A DNA stretch of 64,000 bases from Bacteroidales bacterium (GCA_017553625.1 JAFZKP010000027.1:1-64000), one strand, 5' to 3'. Positions 1 to 8,180 are shown, numbered from the stretch's first letter. Numbers and translations are program-made. Notes: generated by a model from the sequence alone, not told the origin.

Positions 1-166
1 GGCATACAAAATTTTAGACAGCTGTGTAGCTTGCGGTACTTGCATCGACGAGTGCCCAGTCGGCGCTATTTCAGAAGGTAGCATCTATTCAATCAACGCT
101 GATAACTGCGTTTCATGCGGCACATGCGCAAGCGTTTGCCCGAACGAAGCAATCGTTGAGGACTAA
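1..166 (+). CDS. 2x[4Fe-4S] ferredoxin, 5' end just outside window
   Basis: Small bacterial-type ferredoxin, a cytosolic electron carrier for anaerobic redox enzymes. The frame from base 2 reads AYKILDSCVACGTC and ends with TAA at 164-166. Two CxxCxxCxxxCP cluster-binding motifs are visible, CVACGTCIDECP and CVSCGTCASVCP, each ligating one [4Fe-4S] centre. The first base of the window is G, consistent with an ATG whose A and T lie just off the edge, giving about 55 residues, the normal length for this family. Only the start codon seems to be missing. A strong hairpin follows, so it is probably monocistronic or last in its unit. Confidence 0.95.
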   Translation, partial: AYKILDSCVACGTCIDECPVGAISEGSIYSINADNCVSCGTCASVCPNEAIVED

Positions 167-194
167 TAGAAATCACACAGATTATTGAAAACAC

Positions 195-222
195 GTAGGG
201 GCGAATCATTATTCGCCCCTAC
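195..222. terminator. Bidirectional hairpin terminator between ferredoxin and GH2 gene
   Basis: Perfect 12-bp stem: GTAGGGGCGAAT (195-206), loop CATT, ATTCGCCCCTAC (211-222), followed by a T-rich run. It sits between two converging genes (ferredoxin ends at 166, the glycosidase at 228), so it can serve both. The GTAGGGG...CCCCTAC arms resemble the palindromic repeats elsewhere in the window, so it may be a repeat copy used as a terminator. Confidence 0.8.
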
Positions 223-227
223 ATTTT

Positions 228-2060
228 TTATTTGAAATAATTTGAAATCTTCAGGTTTATCTCGCGAATCCGCTGTTCGTTCAGTTTAATCACCTCCCTA
301 TCGTATGTCATCAAACCGTTCAATTCCACCTCGCAGTCTGTGGTTTGGGTGTAAACCGCTGCCGAGAAGCCGCGTGGAATCAAATTAAGAAGCTTGTTAG
401 CGTATTCCACGTATGTGTCGGTGACTTTTTCTTCTGTGTCATATTCCACATAACCCCAGCCTTTTGACGGGACCCATGTGTGTCCCTCAATTTTGCGACC
501 GATTCCGCCATATTCGCCAAGAACGTTGGCACGTGATGCATCGTAGAAATACATTTCCGGGTCAGGATAGTTGTGAATATCCAAAATATCACCTACAGGA
601 TAATGGTTGCCGCCTGATGCAGGATTCACTAAGCGTGACGGGTCGTAAGTCTTGGTCCACTCAACGATTTCTGGGGTTTTGAACTGTCCCCACGACTCAT
701 TGAACGGCACCCAAACGCCAATCGAAGGCACGGAATAGAGATAATCGATGATTTCTTTCCATTCTTTTTTGTAAGTAGCTTCAGATTCTGGCGTTCTACG
801 GCTCAATGCACCGTCGAAATATCTGTCTGTGACCCAGCCCGGACCGCGACCGCCCGACGGCATGTCCTGCCACACGATGATTCCCAACCGGTCGCAGTAG
901 TAATACCATCTGGCTGGCTCTACTTTCACATGCTTGCGAATCATGTTGAAACCGAAATCCTTAGTTTTCTGGATATCATATTCCAAAGCCTCGTCACATG
1001 GAGCGGTGTAGAGACCGTCACACCACCAGCCCTGATCGAGCGGACCGAACATGAAAATAGGCTCGTTGTTAAGCATCAGACGCACAATGCCGTTCTCGTC
1101 TTTTGCAGTGCTGAACTTACGCATCGCAAAGTAACTTACAACATCATCAACAGTCTTATTCCCTTTATACACAGTCACTTCCATATTATAAAGGAAAGGA
1201 TTATCCGGCGACCAAAGTTTTGAATCGACAGGCATTGCCACTTCAACAGCTTCGCCATTTATCGACTGACCTTTACTAACAATTCTATGAAACCCTCTAT
1301 CATTTTCGGTCGCTTCCTTTACAGTTACTTCCACTCTTAAATCAGAGGATGCATTGACAATTTCAGGAATCACTGTAACTGTATGATTATCAATATCAGG
1401 GATGATTTTCAGGTTATCGATATATGTCTCATCGACCTCCTCAAGCCACACAGTTTGCCATATTCCCGTGACAGGTGTATACCAGATTCCATGAGGTTTC
1501 ACATGTTGCTTGCCGCAAGGCTGTTCGCCTTCATCGGTCGGGTCCCAAACACGCACTTTCACAACATTATTTCCTTTTTTCTTCAAAGCATGAGTGATAT
1601 CAAAAGTGAAAGGCGTGTAGCCGCCAGTATGCGAGCCTACTTTTATGTCGTTCACCCAGACAACGCATTTCCAATCGACAGCTCCGAAGTGCAACAAAAG
1701 GTGATCTTTCTTATCAACCAACGAACCGTCAAATTCACGTTGATACCAGAGTTCATTGTCTTTCCCGACATATTTCTGCACTCCCGACAGTGACGATTCG
1801 ACGCAGAAAGGCACCAGAATCTTGCCGTCAAACTCACCAATGTTATTTTCTCCTTTCGGGCGAATGGCATAATCCCATAAACCATTGAGGTTCTGCCACA
1901 TAATTCTATACATCTGCGGACGCGGATACTCCTGCCAAACGTTTTCAGGTGTGACTTCCGAAGCCCAGCGAGTCTTTAAACTATCTCCCGCTGGAGCATA
2001 TTGAGCCATTGCCAACTGATTGACAATTAGGCAAATAGCAAATAACAATGATTTTTTCAT
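228..2060 (-). CDS. Glycoside hydrolase family 2 protein (beta-galactosidase/beta-glucuronidase-like), secreted
   Basis: 610 residues. A signal peptide (MKKSLLFAIC, cleavage near AMAQ-20) is followed by the GH2 order: jelly-roll sugar-binding domain (about 50-210), immunoglobulin-like domain (about 215-320) and TIM barrel (about 325-600). The acid/base is the NE pair in VPFNESWGQF (Asn454-Glu455) and the nucleophile is probably Glu516 in LGEYGG. The enzyme should hydrolyse a terminal beta-glycoside with retention, in the periplasm or outside the cell. The substrate cannot be fixed from sequence. It starts three bases after the DUF2490 stop, so it is probably the last gene of the MarR-led operon. 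Its link to polyphosphate genes is unexplained. Confidence 0.9.
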   Translation of the reverse strand: MKKSLLFAICLIVNQLAMAQYAPAGDSLKTRWASEVTPENVWQEYPRPQMYRIMWQNLNGLWDYAIRPKGENNIGEFDGKILVPFCVESSLSGVQKYVGKDNELWYQREFDGSLVDKKDHLLLHFGAVDWKCVVWVNDIKVGSHTGGYTPFTFDITHALKKKGNNVVKVRVWDPTDEGEQPCGKQHVKPHGIWYTPVTGIWQTVWLEEVDETYIDNLKIIPDIDNHTVTVIPEIVNASSDLRVEVTVKEATENDRGFHRIVSKGQSINGEAVEVAMPVDSKLWSPDNPFLYNMEVTVYKGNKTVDDVVSYFAMRKFSTAKDENGIVRLMLNNEPIFMFGPLDQGWWCDGLYTAPCDEALEYDIQKTKDFGFNMIRKHVKVEPARWYYYCDRLGIIVWQDMPSGGRGPGWVTDRYFDGALSRRTPESEATYKKEWKEIIDYLYSVPSIGVWVPFNESWGQFKTPEIVEWTKTYDPSRLVNPASGGNHYPVGDILDIHNYPDPEMYFYDASRANVLGEYGGIGRKIEGHTWVPSKGWGYVEYDTEEKVTDTYVEYANKLLNLIPRGFSAAVYTQTTDCEVELNGLMTYDREVIKLNEQRIREINLKISNYFK

Positions 2061-2063
2061 GCT

Positions 2064-2807
2064 TTAATGTTTAAATTTCCAGCCAAGACCGAAATAAACA
2101 GTCCTGATTTGGTCGGATTCAATATAAATATCTCTGTAATCCCTAACAAAAACTGACAGATACTGGCGTCTCGTCAAGCGGTAGTCGACATTTCCTACAA
2201 GTAATATGCTTTCAAGAAACAGATCTTTATCCTTATTTTCGGCAATCAGCTCGCCAGAAACACCATAGCTCCATCTCGAGTTTCTCTCATGATATTCAAC
2301 CGAAAGCCTGTTACGCCACGCATGCTGCATCTTGTAGTTGTAATAGCCAGTCGTCTCATCATGCATCATCATCTGATAACGTGTACGGAAAGAGAATTCC
2401 CAGTTCCTATAGTCATATTTATAAGTAAAATGGGCTGAAAAACGGTATCTGTTACGATAGAGATGTTTGCCAGTATATTTGTTGATATAATCAAAGGCGA
2501 CACCCATCTTAAGACCTTCCAAGAGTCTGTATTTCTTTAACTTATAATCCAATCCGAATGATGTTTTCGAACGTGAATACTGTGAGAAATCATTGTCGAA
2601 GCGCAGGTCTTCCTTCACGTTGACATCCCAAAACCTTCCGAAGGAGTGTTGGTATTCCGCCGTTATCATGCCGCCGAAATCGGTTGAGTTTTGCGCGGTT
2701 GCAGAATTGGATATCAACAAAAACAATATAATTGCGACCGTATAGACGCGCCATGGCACGTCTCTACAACTATGTTGCAATTTTAATATATGATTTTTCA
2801 AAATCAT
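2064..2807 (-). CDS. DUF2490 family outer-membrane beta-barrel protein
   Basis: 247 residues. After a hydrophobic signal segment ending near ATAQ-39, the protein is alternating aromatic/polar beta-strands ending in WKFKH, typical of a small DUF2490 barrel in the outer membrane. Function unknown. The ATG overlaps the upstream DUF4956 stop (ATGA), so the two are translationally coupled. The N-terminus is odd: before the hydrophobic core come about 12 residues (CRDVPWRVYTVA) encoded by an inserted palindromic repeat at 2740-2767, so the signal peptide has been extended or remodelled by the repeat. DUF4956, VTC and DUF2490 genes together suggest a surface or polyphosphate-linked module, but no mechanism is evident. 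Confidence 0.8.
   Translation of the reverse strand: MILKNHILKLQHSCRDVPWRVYTVAIILFLLISNSATAQNSTDFGGMITAEYQHSFGRFWDVNVKEDLRFDNDFSQYSRSKTSFGLDYKLKKYRLLEGLKMGVAFDYINKYTGKHLYRNRYRFSAHFTYKYDYRNWEFSFRTRYQMMMHDETTGYYNYKMQHAWRNRLSVEYHERNSRWSYGVSGELIAENKDKDLFLESILLVGNVDYRLTRRQYLSVFVRDYRDIYIESDQIRTVYFGLGWKFKH
2740..2767. repeat. Palindromic repeat inside the DUF2490 signal-peptide region
   Basis: Imperfect 28-bp palindrome with arms GTATAGACGCGCCA and TGGCACGTCTCTAC, two mismatches in 14, centred on CCATGG. Same family as the copies at 58491 and 58830. Read on the minus strand in the gene frame it encodes CRDVPWRVY just before the hydrophobic core. Confidence 0.85.
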
Positions 2808-3529
2808 TGAAAATCTTTTAATTTCGTAATGTTATTGATGGTGTTTTGCGTCTTTGAAAAAGGTTTGTATGTCACCTTCACAAACGCTACATCACGCAGA
2901 AAATCGATATGTCCGATCTCAACCTCAGTGATGTCAAGACCGGTGCGCTCCTTCAAATCGGCAATGAGTTCATCCTCGCGACCGTGTTTCGCATTTTCAA
3001 TCTTATCGTAAAGGATGATTTTCGTGTCAGTGCGTCTCGATGCGAGGATATTGCTCTCAAAAAGCCAAATCGAAATGATGAAAAGGGCGTTTGTGACAAG
3101 CAGCTCGATATAGCTCACTGTCAGCGCCAAACCGTTAATGATGGAGATTCCGATGATTATGAAAAGATAAGTCATCTCTCGCACTTTCAGTGTCTCCGTT
3201 CGGTATCGTATCATTCCAAAAATAGCGAAAAGTCCCAAAGCGAAGCTTATCGCCATCTTCATGTTGTCCATCTGGATGATGAGAAGGAAAATCGTCACCG
3301 CGAAGAGCATGAATGTGAAATAATAGTCATTGCGGCGGCTTTTCGGGTAGTAGAAACATCTCACTATAACCCAGCACACCAGAAAATGGAATGCGAAACG
3401 TAGTAATAGCGTCCACAGGCTGGTCATGTCGACGAGCGGCACGCCGAGGAATCCCGATTCAAAAGCGTCACCACCGAACTCGCGCGCGATGTCGGGGTCA
3501 AAGTTCTGCATTGTCTGTAATAAAAGCAT
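2804..3529 (-). CDS. DUF4956 family membrane protein
   Basis: 241 residues. Hydrophobic segments at about 38-58, 68-85, 90-106 and 120-158 give roughly four to five membrane spans, followed by a soluble C-terminal domain of about 75 residues. The MIRYRTETLKVREMTYLF stretch is typical of DUF4956. In many bacteria this family sits beside VTC-type polyphosphate polymerases, and here it directly follows one. It may be a membrane partner of polymer synthesis or transport, but that is inference. The start at 3529 overlaps the VTC gene by 32 bases; an alternative Met at 3511 also overlaps. The stop overlaps the next start (ATGA). Confidence 0.85.
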   Translation of the reverse strand: MLLLQTMQNFDPDIAREFGGDAFESGFLGVPLVDMTSLWTLLLRFAFHFLVCWVIVRCFYYPKSRRNDYYFTFMLFAVTIFLLIIQMDNMKMAISFALGLFAIFGMIRYRTETLKVREMTYLFIIIGISIINGLALTVSYIELLVTNALFIISIWLFESNILASRRTDTKIILYDKIENAKHGREDELIADLKERTGLDITEVEIGHIDFLRDVAFVKVTYKPFSKTQNTINNITKLKDFQ

Positions 3530-4301
3530 ATTCTCTAAGTTTTTTCAATTTTTCAAGTTTCATTATCTTTTTCTTAAACCTGTTCTGTTTAAGATTCTTA
3601 TCTGTCAAAGCCCTGCCGATGCAATATTTGCTGATGCTGAACGGCTTGACTCTCAATTCGAAAAGCGTTTTCTGGAAAACCGACTCACAACGTCCGTCAC
3701 GTTTCAGCTCCATGATGACGAGTGGCGCGATGCCTTCCTCGTTGCCGTTCTCGAAGTTATGGAATCTCACGTTGAAATCAATCGTGATTCTCTCAGTTTT
3801 GCCCTTGTTGACTACCGTGATTCTGTCAAATGAGGTCGACATTTTCTTCACAAAACCGTCAAAATCATAATCCGGAAGCTGGTTCTCGACAAAATCGCGG
3901 ACTGCAGGGTCGGATTTTAGGTCGGCGAAGACGTTCTCCCCCACTTCTATGCGTTTCTTTTTCGTGCGCCCGTGGTTGTTTTTATGCTTCACCTCGCAAA
4001 AATAGCTGCCGGTGTCGACATAGTTTCTCACACGCAGCTTGTCGCGCTTCAGCTTCTTGTCCTGATGAATGATATACATGTGATTATCAAGGGTGTCGTA
4101 GTAAATGCTGTCGTAAGCGGCGATGCGCTTCCCCTCGATTTCCTGGACGTAATAGTCATCTTTTATCAGCGAAAACAGCCTTGCCACGGTGAGGTCGTCA
4201 GCGACATATTTCGTGTCGACACGGTTCATCAGCTTCACAGCGCTCATCTCGTCGAGGCTGATTGGCGACATCTTTTGCAATATGTCATTGACGGGTTCCA
4301 T
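3498..4301 (-). CDS. VTC-domain polyphosphate polymerase-like protein
   Basis: 267 residues covering the VTC tunnel domain, the catalytic part of yeast Vtc4 that makes polyphosphate from ATP. Visible signs are MNRVDTKYVAD near the N-terminus, the DKLRVRNYVDTG strand with its Arg residues, the acidic/basic FCEVKHKNNHGRTKKKR strand (ExK metal- and phosphate-binding pattern) and VIMELKRDGR. The Lys/Arg-rich C-terminal tail may bind polyanion. There is no membrane span, so membrane coupling probably comes from the adjacent DUF4956 protein. Its ATG overlaps the preceding stop. The family is well defined; polymerase activity is inferred. Confidence 0.88.
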   Translation of the reverse strand: MEPVNDILQKMSPISLDEMSAVKLMNRVDTKYVADDLTVARLFSLIKDDYYVQEIEGKRIAAYDSIYYDTLDNHMYIIHQDKKLKRDKLRVRNYVDTGSYFCEVKHKNNHGRTKKKRIEVGENVFADLKSDPAVRDFVENQLPDYDFDGFVKKMSTSFDRITVVNKGKTERITIDFNVRFHNFENGNEEGIAPLVIMELKRDGRCESVFQKTLFELRVKPFSISKYCIGRALTDKNLKQNRFKKKIMKLEKLKKLREYAFITDNAEL

Positions 4302-4729
4302 TATCTGAAAATCAGCTCATACTCCTTCACCGACTCGAGTTTTCCGTTCGGATAATAGTTGTATTGCCGTTTCTTGCTGCCGTCTTCGTTGTATTCGTAT
4401 TTCTTGATGCGCGTCACTTTGTCGCGGTCGTTGTATTCTATCTCGCGAAGCACTTTCGAAGCAGGGTCGAGCGGGTCGACGTATTCGCTCACCACGCGCG
4501 ATTTCTGTCCGTAGGAAGCATATTCAATCTCCTCGATTTTCCTTCCGAGAGAATCGTATGTCGTGACATGGTCCAAAAAAGCCTGTTTTGAGCCGTTGGA
4601 TGTATTCCATTCCTTGATTGTCAATCCTTTACGTTTTTGACGCTTTATCAAAGTTTCAGGAGTGACCTGTTGCGAGAACGCCGGAATCACAAGCGCCATC
4701 AAAAAAGAAAAAACCAAAAATCTTTTCAT
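4301..4729 (-). CDS. Small secreted protein with toxin_MORN/antitoxin-component-like repeats, function unknown
   Basis: 142 residues from the ATG at 4729. The open frame reaches 4747 but begins there with TTG, and the ATG directly before a signal peptide (MKRFLVFSFLMALVIPAFSQ) is preferred. The mature part has repeating strands such as YDSLGRKIEEIEY, KVLREIEYNDRDKVTRIKKYEYNEDGSK and YYPNGKLESVKEYE, the pattern of periplasmic repeat proteins in Bacteroidetes related to MORN/YD-type repeats. I do not recognise a specific function. Its stop touches the VTC start (TAATG), placing it firmly in the MarR-led operon. Confidence 0.7.
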   Translation of the reverse strand: MKRFLVFSFLMALVIPAFSQQVTPETLIKRQKRKGLTIKEWNTSNGSKQAFLDHVTTYDSLGRKIEEIEYASYGQKSRVVSEYVDPLDPASKVLREIEYNDRDKVTRIKKYEYNEDGSKKRQYNYYPNGKLESVKEYELIFR

Positions 4730-4747
4730 CACAAATATTTTTACCAA

Positions 4748-5461
4748 TTAAACTTGTACACGTACAACGAATGTGGTGTCCGGTTCCATTTCAATTATTT
4801 CGCCCGCATTCTCAATCTTGAGAGTCTCAATCAACGGAGAAGGGACTTCTGACGAGTTTTCGGTGAATGTAAACACCTCATAGTCACCAGGTTGCAGCTT
4901 CTGGAAAGCAAAAACGCCGTCCAAGCCGACGCGCACATCGTCGAAATGATAAGTGTCGCCGTCTTTTCTGATATAGACACGCTGCTCGTAAGCCCAGCCT
5001 TGTCCGCGATAGGTGTCGTTATGGAAATACATCGCATAGACCTTGCCTTTCACGATGGAGGTTCCGTAAGCTTTTCCCGTGTGGATATAAATCGTCGGGA
5101 CATTGCCAGTTTCACCTTTTCCTATTGAGACAGAGGCGGTTACAGGAATTTTCTCGCCAGACGGAAGCGTGGAATAAGAAAAAACGGTGTAGTTTCCTTT
5201 TGTCAGATATTTAAATTTATAAAATCCTTTATCGTCAGTCTCGACATCGTCGCCGTAGAAATCGGAATCGCCGTAAACGATGAAAACGTCAGTTTTTGCG
5301 GCATCCATGGTGTCGGCAGGAAGCGTATAGTCGTCATCAGGATGGTTAATAAGTTTGACATAACCCTGGACGGCACCTGTTCCGCCCTCGCCCTCGTTCT
5401 TGTTGCATGAAGCAAAAAACAACAGGCTAATGCATAATAATCCAATAAATCTGATTCTCAT
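4748..5461 (-). CDS. Lipoprotein with carboxypeptidase-regulatory-like/SdrD-B folds
   Basis: 237 residues. A signal peptide with a lipobox (LLFFASC, lipidated Cys19) predicts anchoring in a membrane by Lgt/Lsp processing. Two beta-sandwich repeats follow: GAVQGYVKLINHP...DKGFYKFKYLTKGNYTVF and IVKGKVYAMYFH...LDGVFAFQKLQPGDYEVFTF. The motif gly-x-F-x-F-x-x-L-x-x-G-x-Y is characteristic of CarboxypepD_reg or SdrD-B modules, which usually bind or display rather than catalyse. It lies two bases after the MarR gene and 18 bases upstream of the small secreted protein. No enzyme motif is visible. Confidence 0.75.
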   Translation of the reverse strand: MRIRFIGLLCISLLFFASCNKNEGEGGTGAVQGYVKLINHPDDDYTLPADTMDAAKTDVFIVYGDSDFYGDDVETDDKGFYKFKYLTKGNYTVFSYSTLPSGEKIPVTASVSIGKGETGNVPTIYIHTGKAYGTSIVKGKVYAMYFHNDTYRGQGWAYEQRVYIRKDGDTYHFDDVRVGLDGVFAFQKLQPGDYEVFTFTENSSEVPSPLIETLKIENAGEIIEMEPDTTFVVRVQV

Positions 5462-5463
5462 AA

Positions 5464-5895
5464 TTATTTCCCTTCAAGATTGTTTATCAGCTTTTTCATT
5501 ACGTTTACATAAGTGTCAAGTTCTTGGTTATCAATGCCTTTTACAACATCATTCATAAAGTTTATCGCCACTTCAGTTGTGATTTTCTCCAGTGCCAAAC
5601 CCTCATCGGTAAGCTCGATTTTGTTGATTCGACGGTCGTTTTTATCCACCACACGTCTCACGAGGTTCTTCTTCTCCAAAGAATCGATGATTTTTGTGAC
5701 CGAATTTTTGTCTTTTTGGATGATATTGGCGATGTTTTGCTGTGAAAGCGACTGTTGCTCCCATAAAATATCAAGCACAAGATATTGTTCCGGCGTGATA
5801 TTTATCCCGTTTTCCTGAAGCTTGTCAAAAAAATATTTTTTGATCCTCGAATTGAGGATATTCACACAAACCGCTATTTCCTTAATGAGCATCAT
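5464..5895 (-). CDS. MarR family transcriptional regulator
   Basis: 143 residues with the MarR winged-helix plan: N-terminal dimerisation helix (1-35), QYLVLDILWEQQSLSQQNIANIIQKDKNSVTKIIDSLEKKNLV as helix-turn-helix with recognition helix (about 38-80), the wing RRVVDKNDRRINKIELTDEG with the conserved D-x-R-x-x-x-I/L pattern (about 81-100), and C-terminal dimer helices. It is the first gene of the operon running to the GH2 gene and lies just downstream of a good promoter, so autoregulation of a lipoprotein/VTC/DUF4956 operon is the natural inference. The ligand is unknown. Confidence 0.9.
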   Translation of the reverse strand: MMLIKEIAVCVNILNSRIKKYFFDKLQENGINITPEQYLVLDILWEQQSLSQQNIANIIQKDKNSVTKIIDSLEKKNLVRRVVDKNDRRINKIELTDEGLALEKITTEVAINFMNDVVKGIDNQELDTYVNVMKKLINNLEGK

Positions 5896-5919
5896 AAGGT
5901 TTAAATGTTAATCTCACGG

Positions 5920-5951
5920 CAAAAATAGTGATTTTTTGGAATAATACCAAA
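5920..5951 (-). promoter_or_regulatory. Bacteroidetes-type promoter for the marR operon
   Basis: On the minus strand the -33 box TTTG (5948-5951) and the -7 box TATTTTTG (5920-5927) are separated by 20 bases, the spacing expected for the Bacteroidetes primary sigma factor. The marR ATG lies 25 bases downstream of the -7 box. Confidence 0.75.
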
Positions 5952-5960
5952 ATTTTTTGA

Positions 5961-6785
5961 TTATTTCTTTTTTATCGGGCTTTCTGGTTCTTTTGCCATC
6001 AGTTTATATTCGCACCATTCGGAAAAATTCGGCATTGCGAAGGTGAAGAATTTCGTGATTTTTCCAACTGGAGTGAGAAGCATCTCATTTTTACGGAATC
6101 TAAGTCCGTAAGCCAGCCTTTGCGCCACACGTTCCGCCGTCATCATCTTTTTCTCATCACGAGGTGTCATGCCTTGAGGTGTGCCGTCGGCAAGAAGTGC
6201 CTTGCTTCTGATGTTTGAAGCGGTGAATCCAGGAGCGAACACCATGACATGAAGTCCGTCGTAGCGGTGTTCCACCCGCAAGGTGTCGAGGAATCCCCTG
6301 ATGGCAAATTTAGAGGCGGAATAGCCTGTTCTGCCTGGCAATCCGAGATACCCGGCAGTGGAAATCACACCTACGACACTGCCTTTCGACTCCAGAAGAT
6401 AAGGCAGAGCGTATTTTGTGCAATAAACTGTTCCCCAGAAATTGGTATCCATCAAACGTTTTATGACATCAAGGTCAAGGTCGACGAACTTTGCGCGCAT
6501 CGAAATTCCAGCGTTGTTGACGAGGATGTCGATGTGGCCGAAGGTCTCAATAGTCTTTTGAATCAGGTTCTTGCAGTCCTCTTCCACCGTCACGTCTGTC
6601 TTGACGCACAACACCTTTTCAGGGTCAGGCATGTCTTTCCTAATCTCCTCAAGTTTCTCGACAGAACGTGCCGCCATCACCACCTTGGCATTCAGCGAAG
6701 CGAACAAATTAGCGGCAGCCAGCCCGATTCCAGAGCTGGCTCCCGTAATAATTATAACTTTGTCTATAAAATATTTGACATTCAT
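5961..6785 (-). CDS. Short-chain dehydrogenase/reductase, candidate 3-ketosphinganine reductase
   Basis: 274 residues of a classical SDR. NAD(P)-binding TGASSGIG (14-21), NNAG (90-93) and catalytic Ser142, Tyr155 and Lys159 (YSASK) are all present, with an extended C-terminal tail (FFTFAMPNFSEWCEYKLM) like membrane-associated family members. The start lies two bases after the stop of the serine palmitoyltransferase-like gene, so the two are one transcript. That arrangement suggests reduction of 3-ketosphinganine to sphinganine, the second step of sphingolipid synthesis. The SDR fold is certain; the substrate is inferred from the neighbour. Confidence 0.85.
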   Translation of the reverse strand: MNVKYFIDKVIIITGASSGIGLAAANLFASLNAKVVMAARSVEKLEEIRKDMPDPEKVLCVKTDVTVEEDCKNLIQKTIETFGHIDILVNNAGISMRAKFVDLDLDVIKRLMDTNFWGTVYCTKYALPYLLESKGSVVGVISTAGYLGLPGRTGYSASKFAIRGFLDTLRVEHRYDGLHVMVFAPGFTASNIRSKALLADGTPQGMTPRDEKKMMTAERVAQRLAYGLRFRKNEMLLTPVGKITKFFTFAMPNFSEWCEYKLMAKEPESPIKKK

Positions 6786-6787
6786 AC

Positions 6788-8047
6788 TTAAAGAATAGCC
6801 ATCTTAGGCATTTCAGGATTGTCGTACTTGCCTGCCGCGAGTTTTTCCTTAATCTCTTTGAATGCGTTCAATGTGTAATCCACGTCTTCGAGAGAGTGAG
6901 CCGCCGTCGGGATGATTCTGAAGATAATCATGCCTCTCGGGATGACAGGATATGTCACGATGGAACAGAAAATCTTGTAGTTGGTGCGCAAATCAAGGGC
7001 GATCCAAGCGGCTTGCACCTCGTTGCCAGGCAGGAAGATAGGTGTCACGCACGCCTCTGCCGGTCCGATTTCGAAGCCGAGGTTGCGGAAACCGTTCTGC
7101 AAGGTACGTGTCACGGTCCAAAGTTTCTTACGGAGCTCGTCACCTTCAGCGCTGCGGATGATTTCAAGACGTTTCAAGCAGCCTTCCACGATAGGCATCG
7201 GCAGTGACTTGGCGTACATCTGTGAACGCATGTTATATCTCAGATAATCAATGACATACTTTGGACCTGCCACGAAGCCGCCGATGATAGCCATCGACTT
7301 GGCGTAAGCACCGATGTAAATGTCTATCTCGTCCATCACGCCGAAATGCTCTGATGTGCCGCGGCCTGTAGGACCCATGCAACCGAATCCGTGAGCGTCG
7401 TCGATGAGGATGCGGAAATTGTATTTCTTCTTGAGAGCCGCAATCTGGTCAAGGATACCGAGAGCGCCAGTCATTCCGAACACGCCTTCAGTGATGAGAA
7501 GGATGCCGCCACCGGTCTTCTTTACCACTTCTGTGGCACGCTGCAACATCTTCTCGCAGCTGACGATATCGTTGTGTTTGAAGTGGAACGACTGTCCCAT
7601 GTGGAGACGTTTGCCGTCGATGAGGCAGGCATGAGCCTCGGCGTCGAACACAATGACGTCGTTGCGAGTGCAGAGGGCATCTATTGTCGAGACGATACCC
7701 TGGTAGCCGAAGTTAAACTCGTAAGCGTCCTCTTTGCGTTCAAAATCAGCGAGTTCGCGTTCAAGACGCTCGTGCAGACGTGTATTACCGCTCATCATTC
7801 TGGCACCCATAGGATAAGCGAGACCCCAGCGTGCAGCAGCTTCAGCGTCCACTCTCCTCACCTCTGGATGGTTGGCGAGACCGAGATAGTTGTTCAAGCT
7901 CCAGCACAACACGTCAACACCGTTGAAACGCATGTGTGGTCCGAGTTCGCCTTCCAGACGCGGGAACGCGAAATATCCGTGAATGCGGTCCATATACTGC
8001 CCGATAGGACCACCAGAATCGTGAGCTATTCTTTCAAAAATTTCCAT
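6788..8047 (-). CDS. spt: Serine palmitoyltransferase-like alpha-oxoamine synthase (PLP)
   Basis: 419 residues. Fold-type I PLP enzyme of the alpha-oxoamine synthase family, which condenses an amino acid with an acyl-CoA and releases CO2. Cofactor residues are visible: His139 (DAEAHACLIDG, stacks on PLP), Asp217/His219 in LIDDAHGFG and Lys250 in GAYAKSMAIIGGF (Schiff base). The family also includes KBL, BioF and HemA. The pairing with a candidate ketosphinganine reductase, and the known abundance of sphingolipids in Bacteroidetes, favour serine palmitoyltransferase. The ATG at 8047 fits a divergent promoter at 8073-8080. Family certain, exact substrate probable. Confidence 0.82.
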   Translation of the reverse strand: MEIFERIAHDSGGPIGQYMDRIHGYFAFPRLEGELGPHMRFNGVDVLCWSLNNYLGLANHPEVRRVDAEAAARWGLAYPMGARMMSGNTRLHERLERELADFERKEDAYEFNFGYQGIVSTIDALCTRNDVIVFDAEAHACLIDGKRLHMGQSFHFKHNDIVSCEKMLQRATEVVKKTGGGILLITEGVFGMTGALGILDQIAALKKKYNFRILIDDAHGFGCMGPTGRGTSEHFGVMDEIDIYIGAYAKSMAIIGGFVAGPKYVIDYLRYNMRSQMYAKSLPMPIVEGCLKRLEIIRSAEGDELRKKLWTVTRTLQNGFRNLGFEIGPAEACVTPIFLPGNEVQAAWIALDLRTNYKIFCSIVTYPVIPRGMIIFRIIPTAAHSLEDVDYTLNAFKEIKEKLAAGKYDNPEMPKMAIL

Positions 8048-8072
8048 TTTGTATGAGTTTTGTTTTGTCTCG

Positions 8073-8080
8073 CAAAATTA
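8073..8080 (-). promoter_or_regulatory. -7 box upstream of the spt-like gene
   Basis: TAATTTTG on the minus strand, matching TAnnTTTG, 25 bases upstream of the ATG at 8047. No clear -33 TTTG at the expected distance. It is divergent from the box at 8158-8165 in the same 133-bp intergenic region. Confidence 0.55.
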
Positions 8081-8157
8081 GTAAAAATATTTACAGTAAA
8101 TACATATTTGCATTTTTTATTTTCAACAAAAAAATTAAAACACATCATAATTTTTAA

Positions 8158-8165
8158 TATCTTTG
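8158..8165 (+). promoter_or_regulatory. -7 box for the SDR-VOC operon
   Basis: TATCTTTG matches TAnnTTTG. The ATG at 8181 is 15 bases downstream, so the leader would be only about 8-10 bases. This supports the ATG at 8181 over the TTG at 8163, which lies inside the box. Confidence 0.6.
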
Positions 8166-8180
8166 CGTGATTTTTCATCT

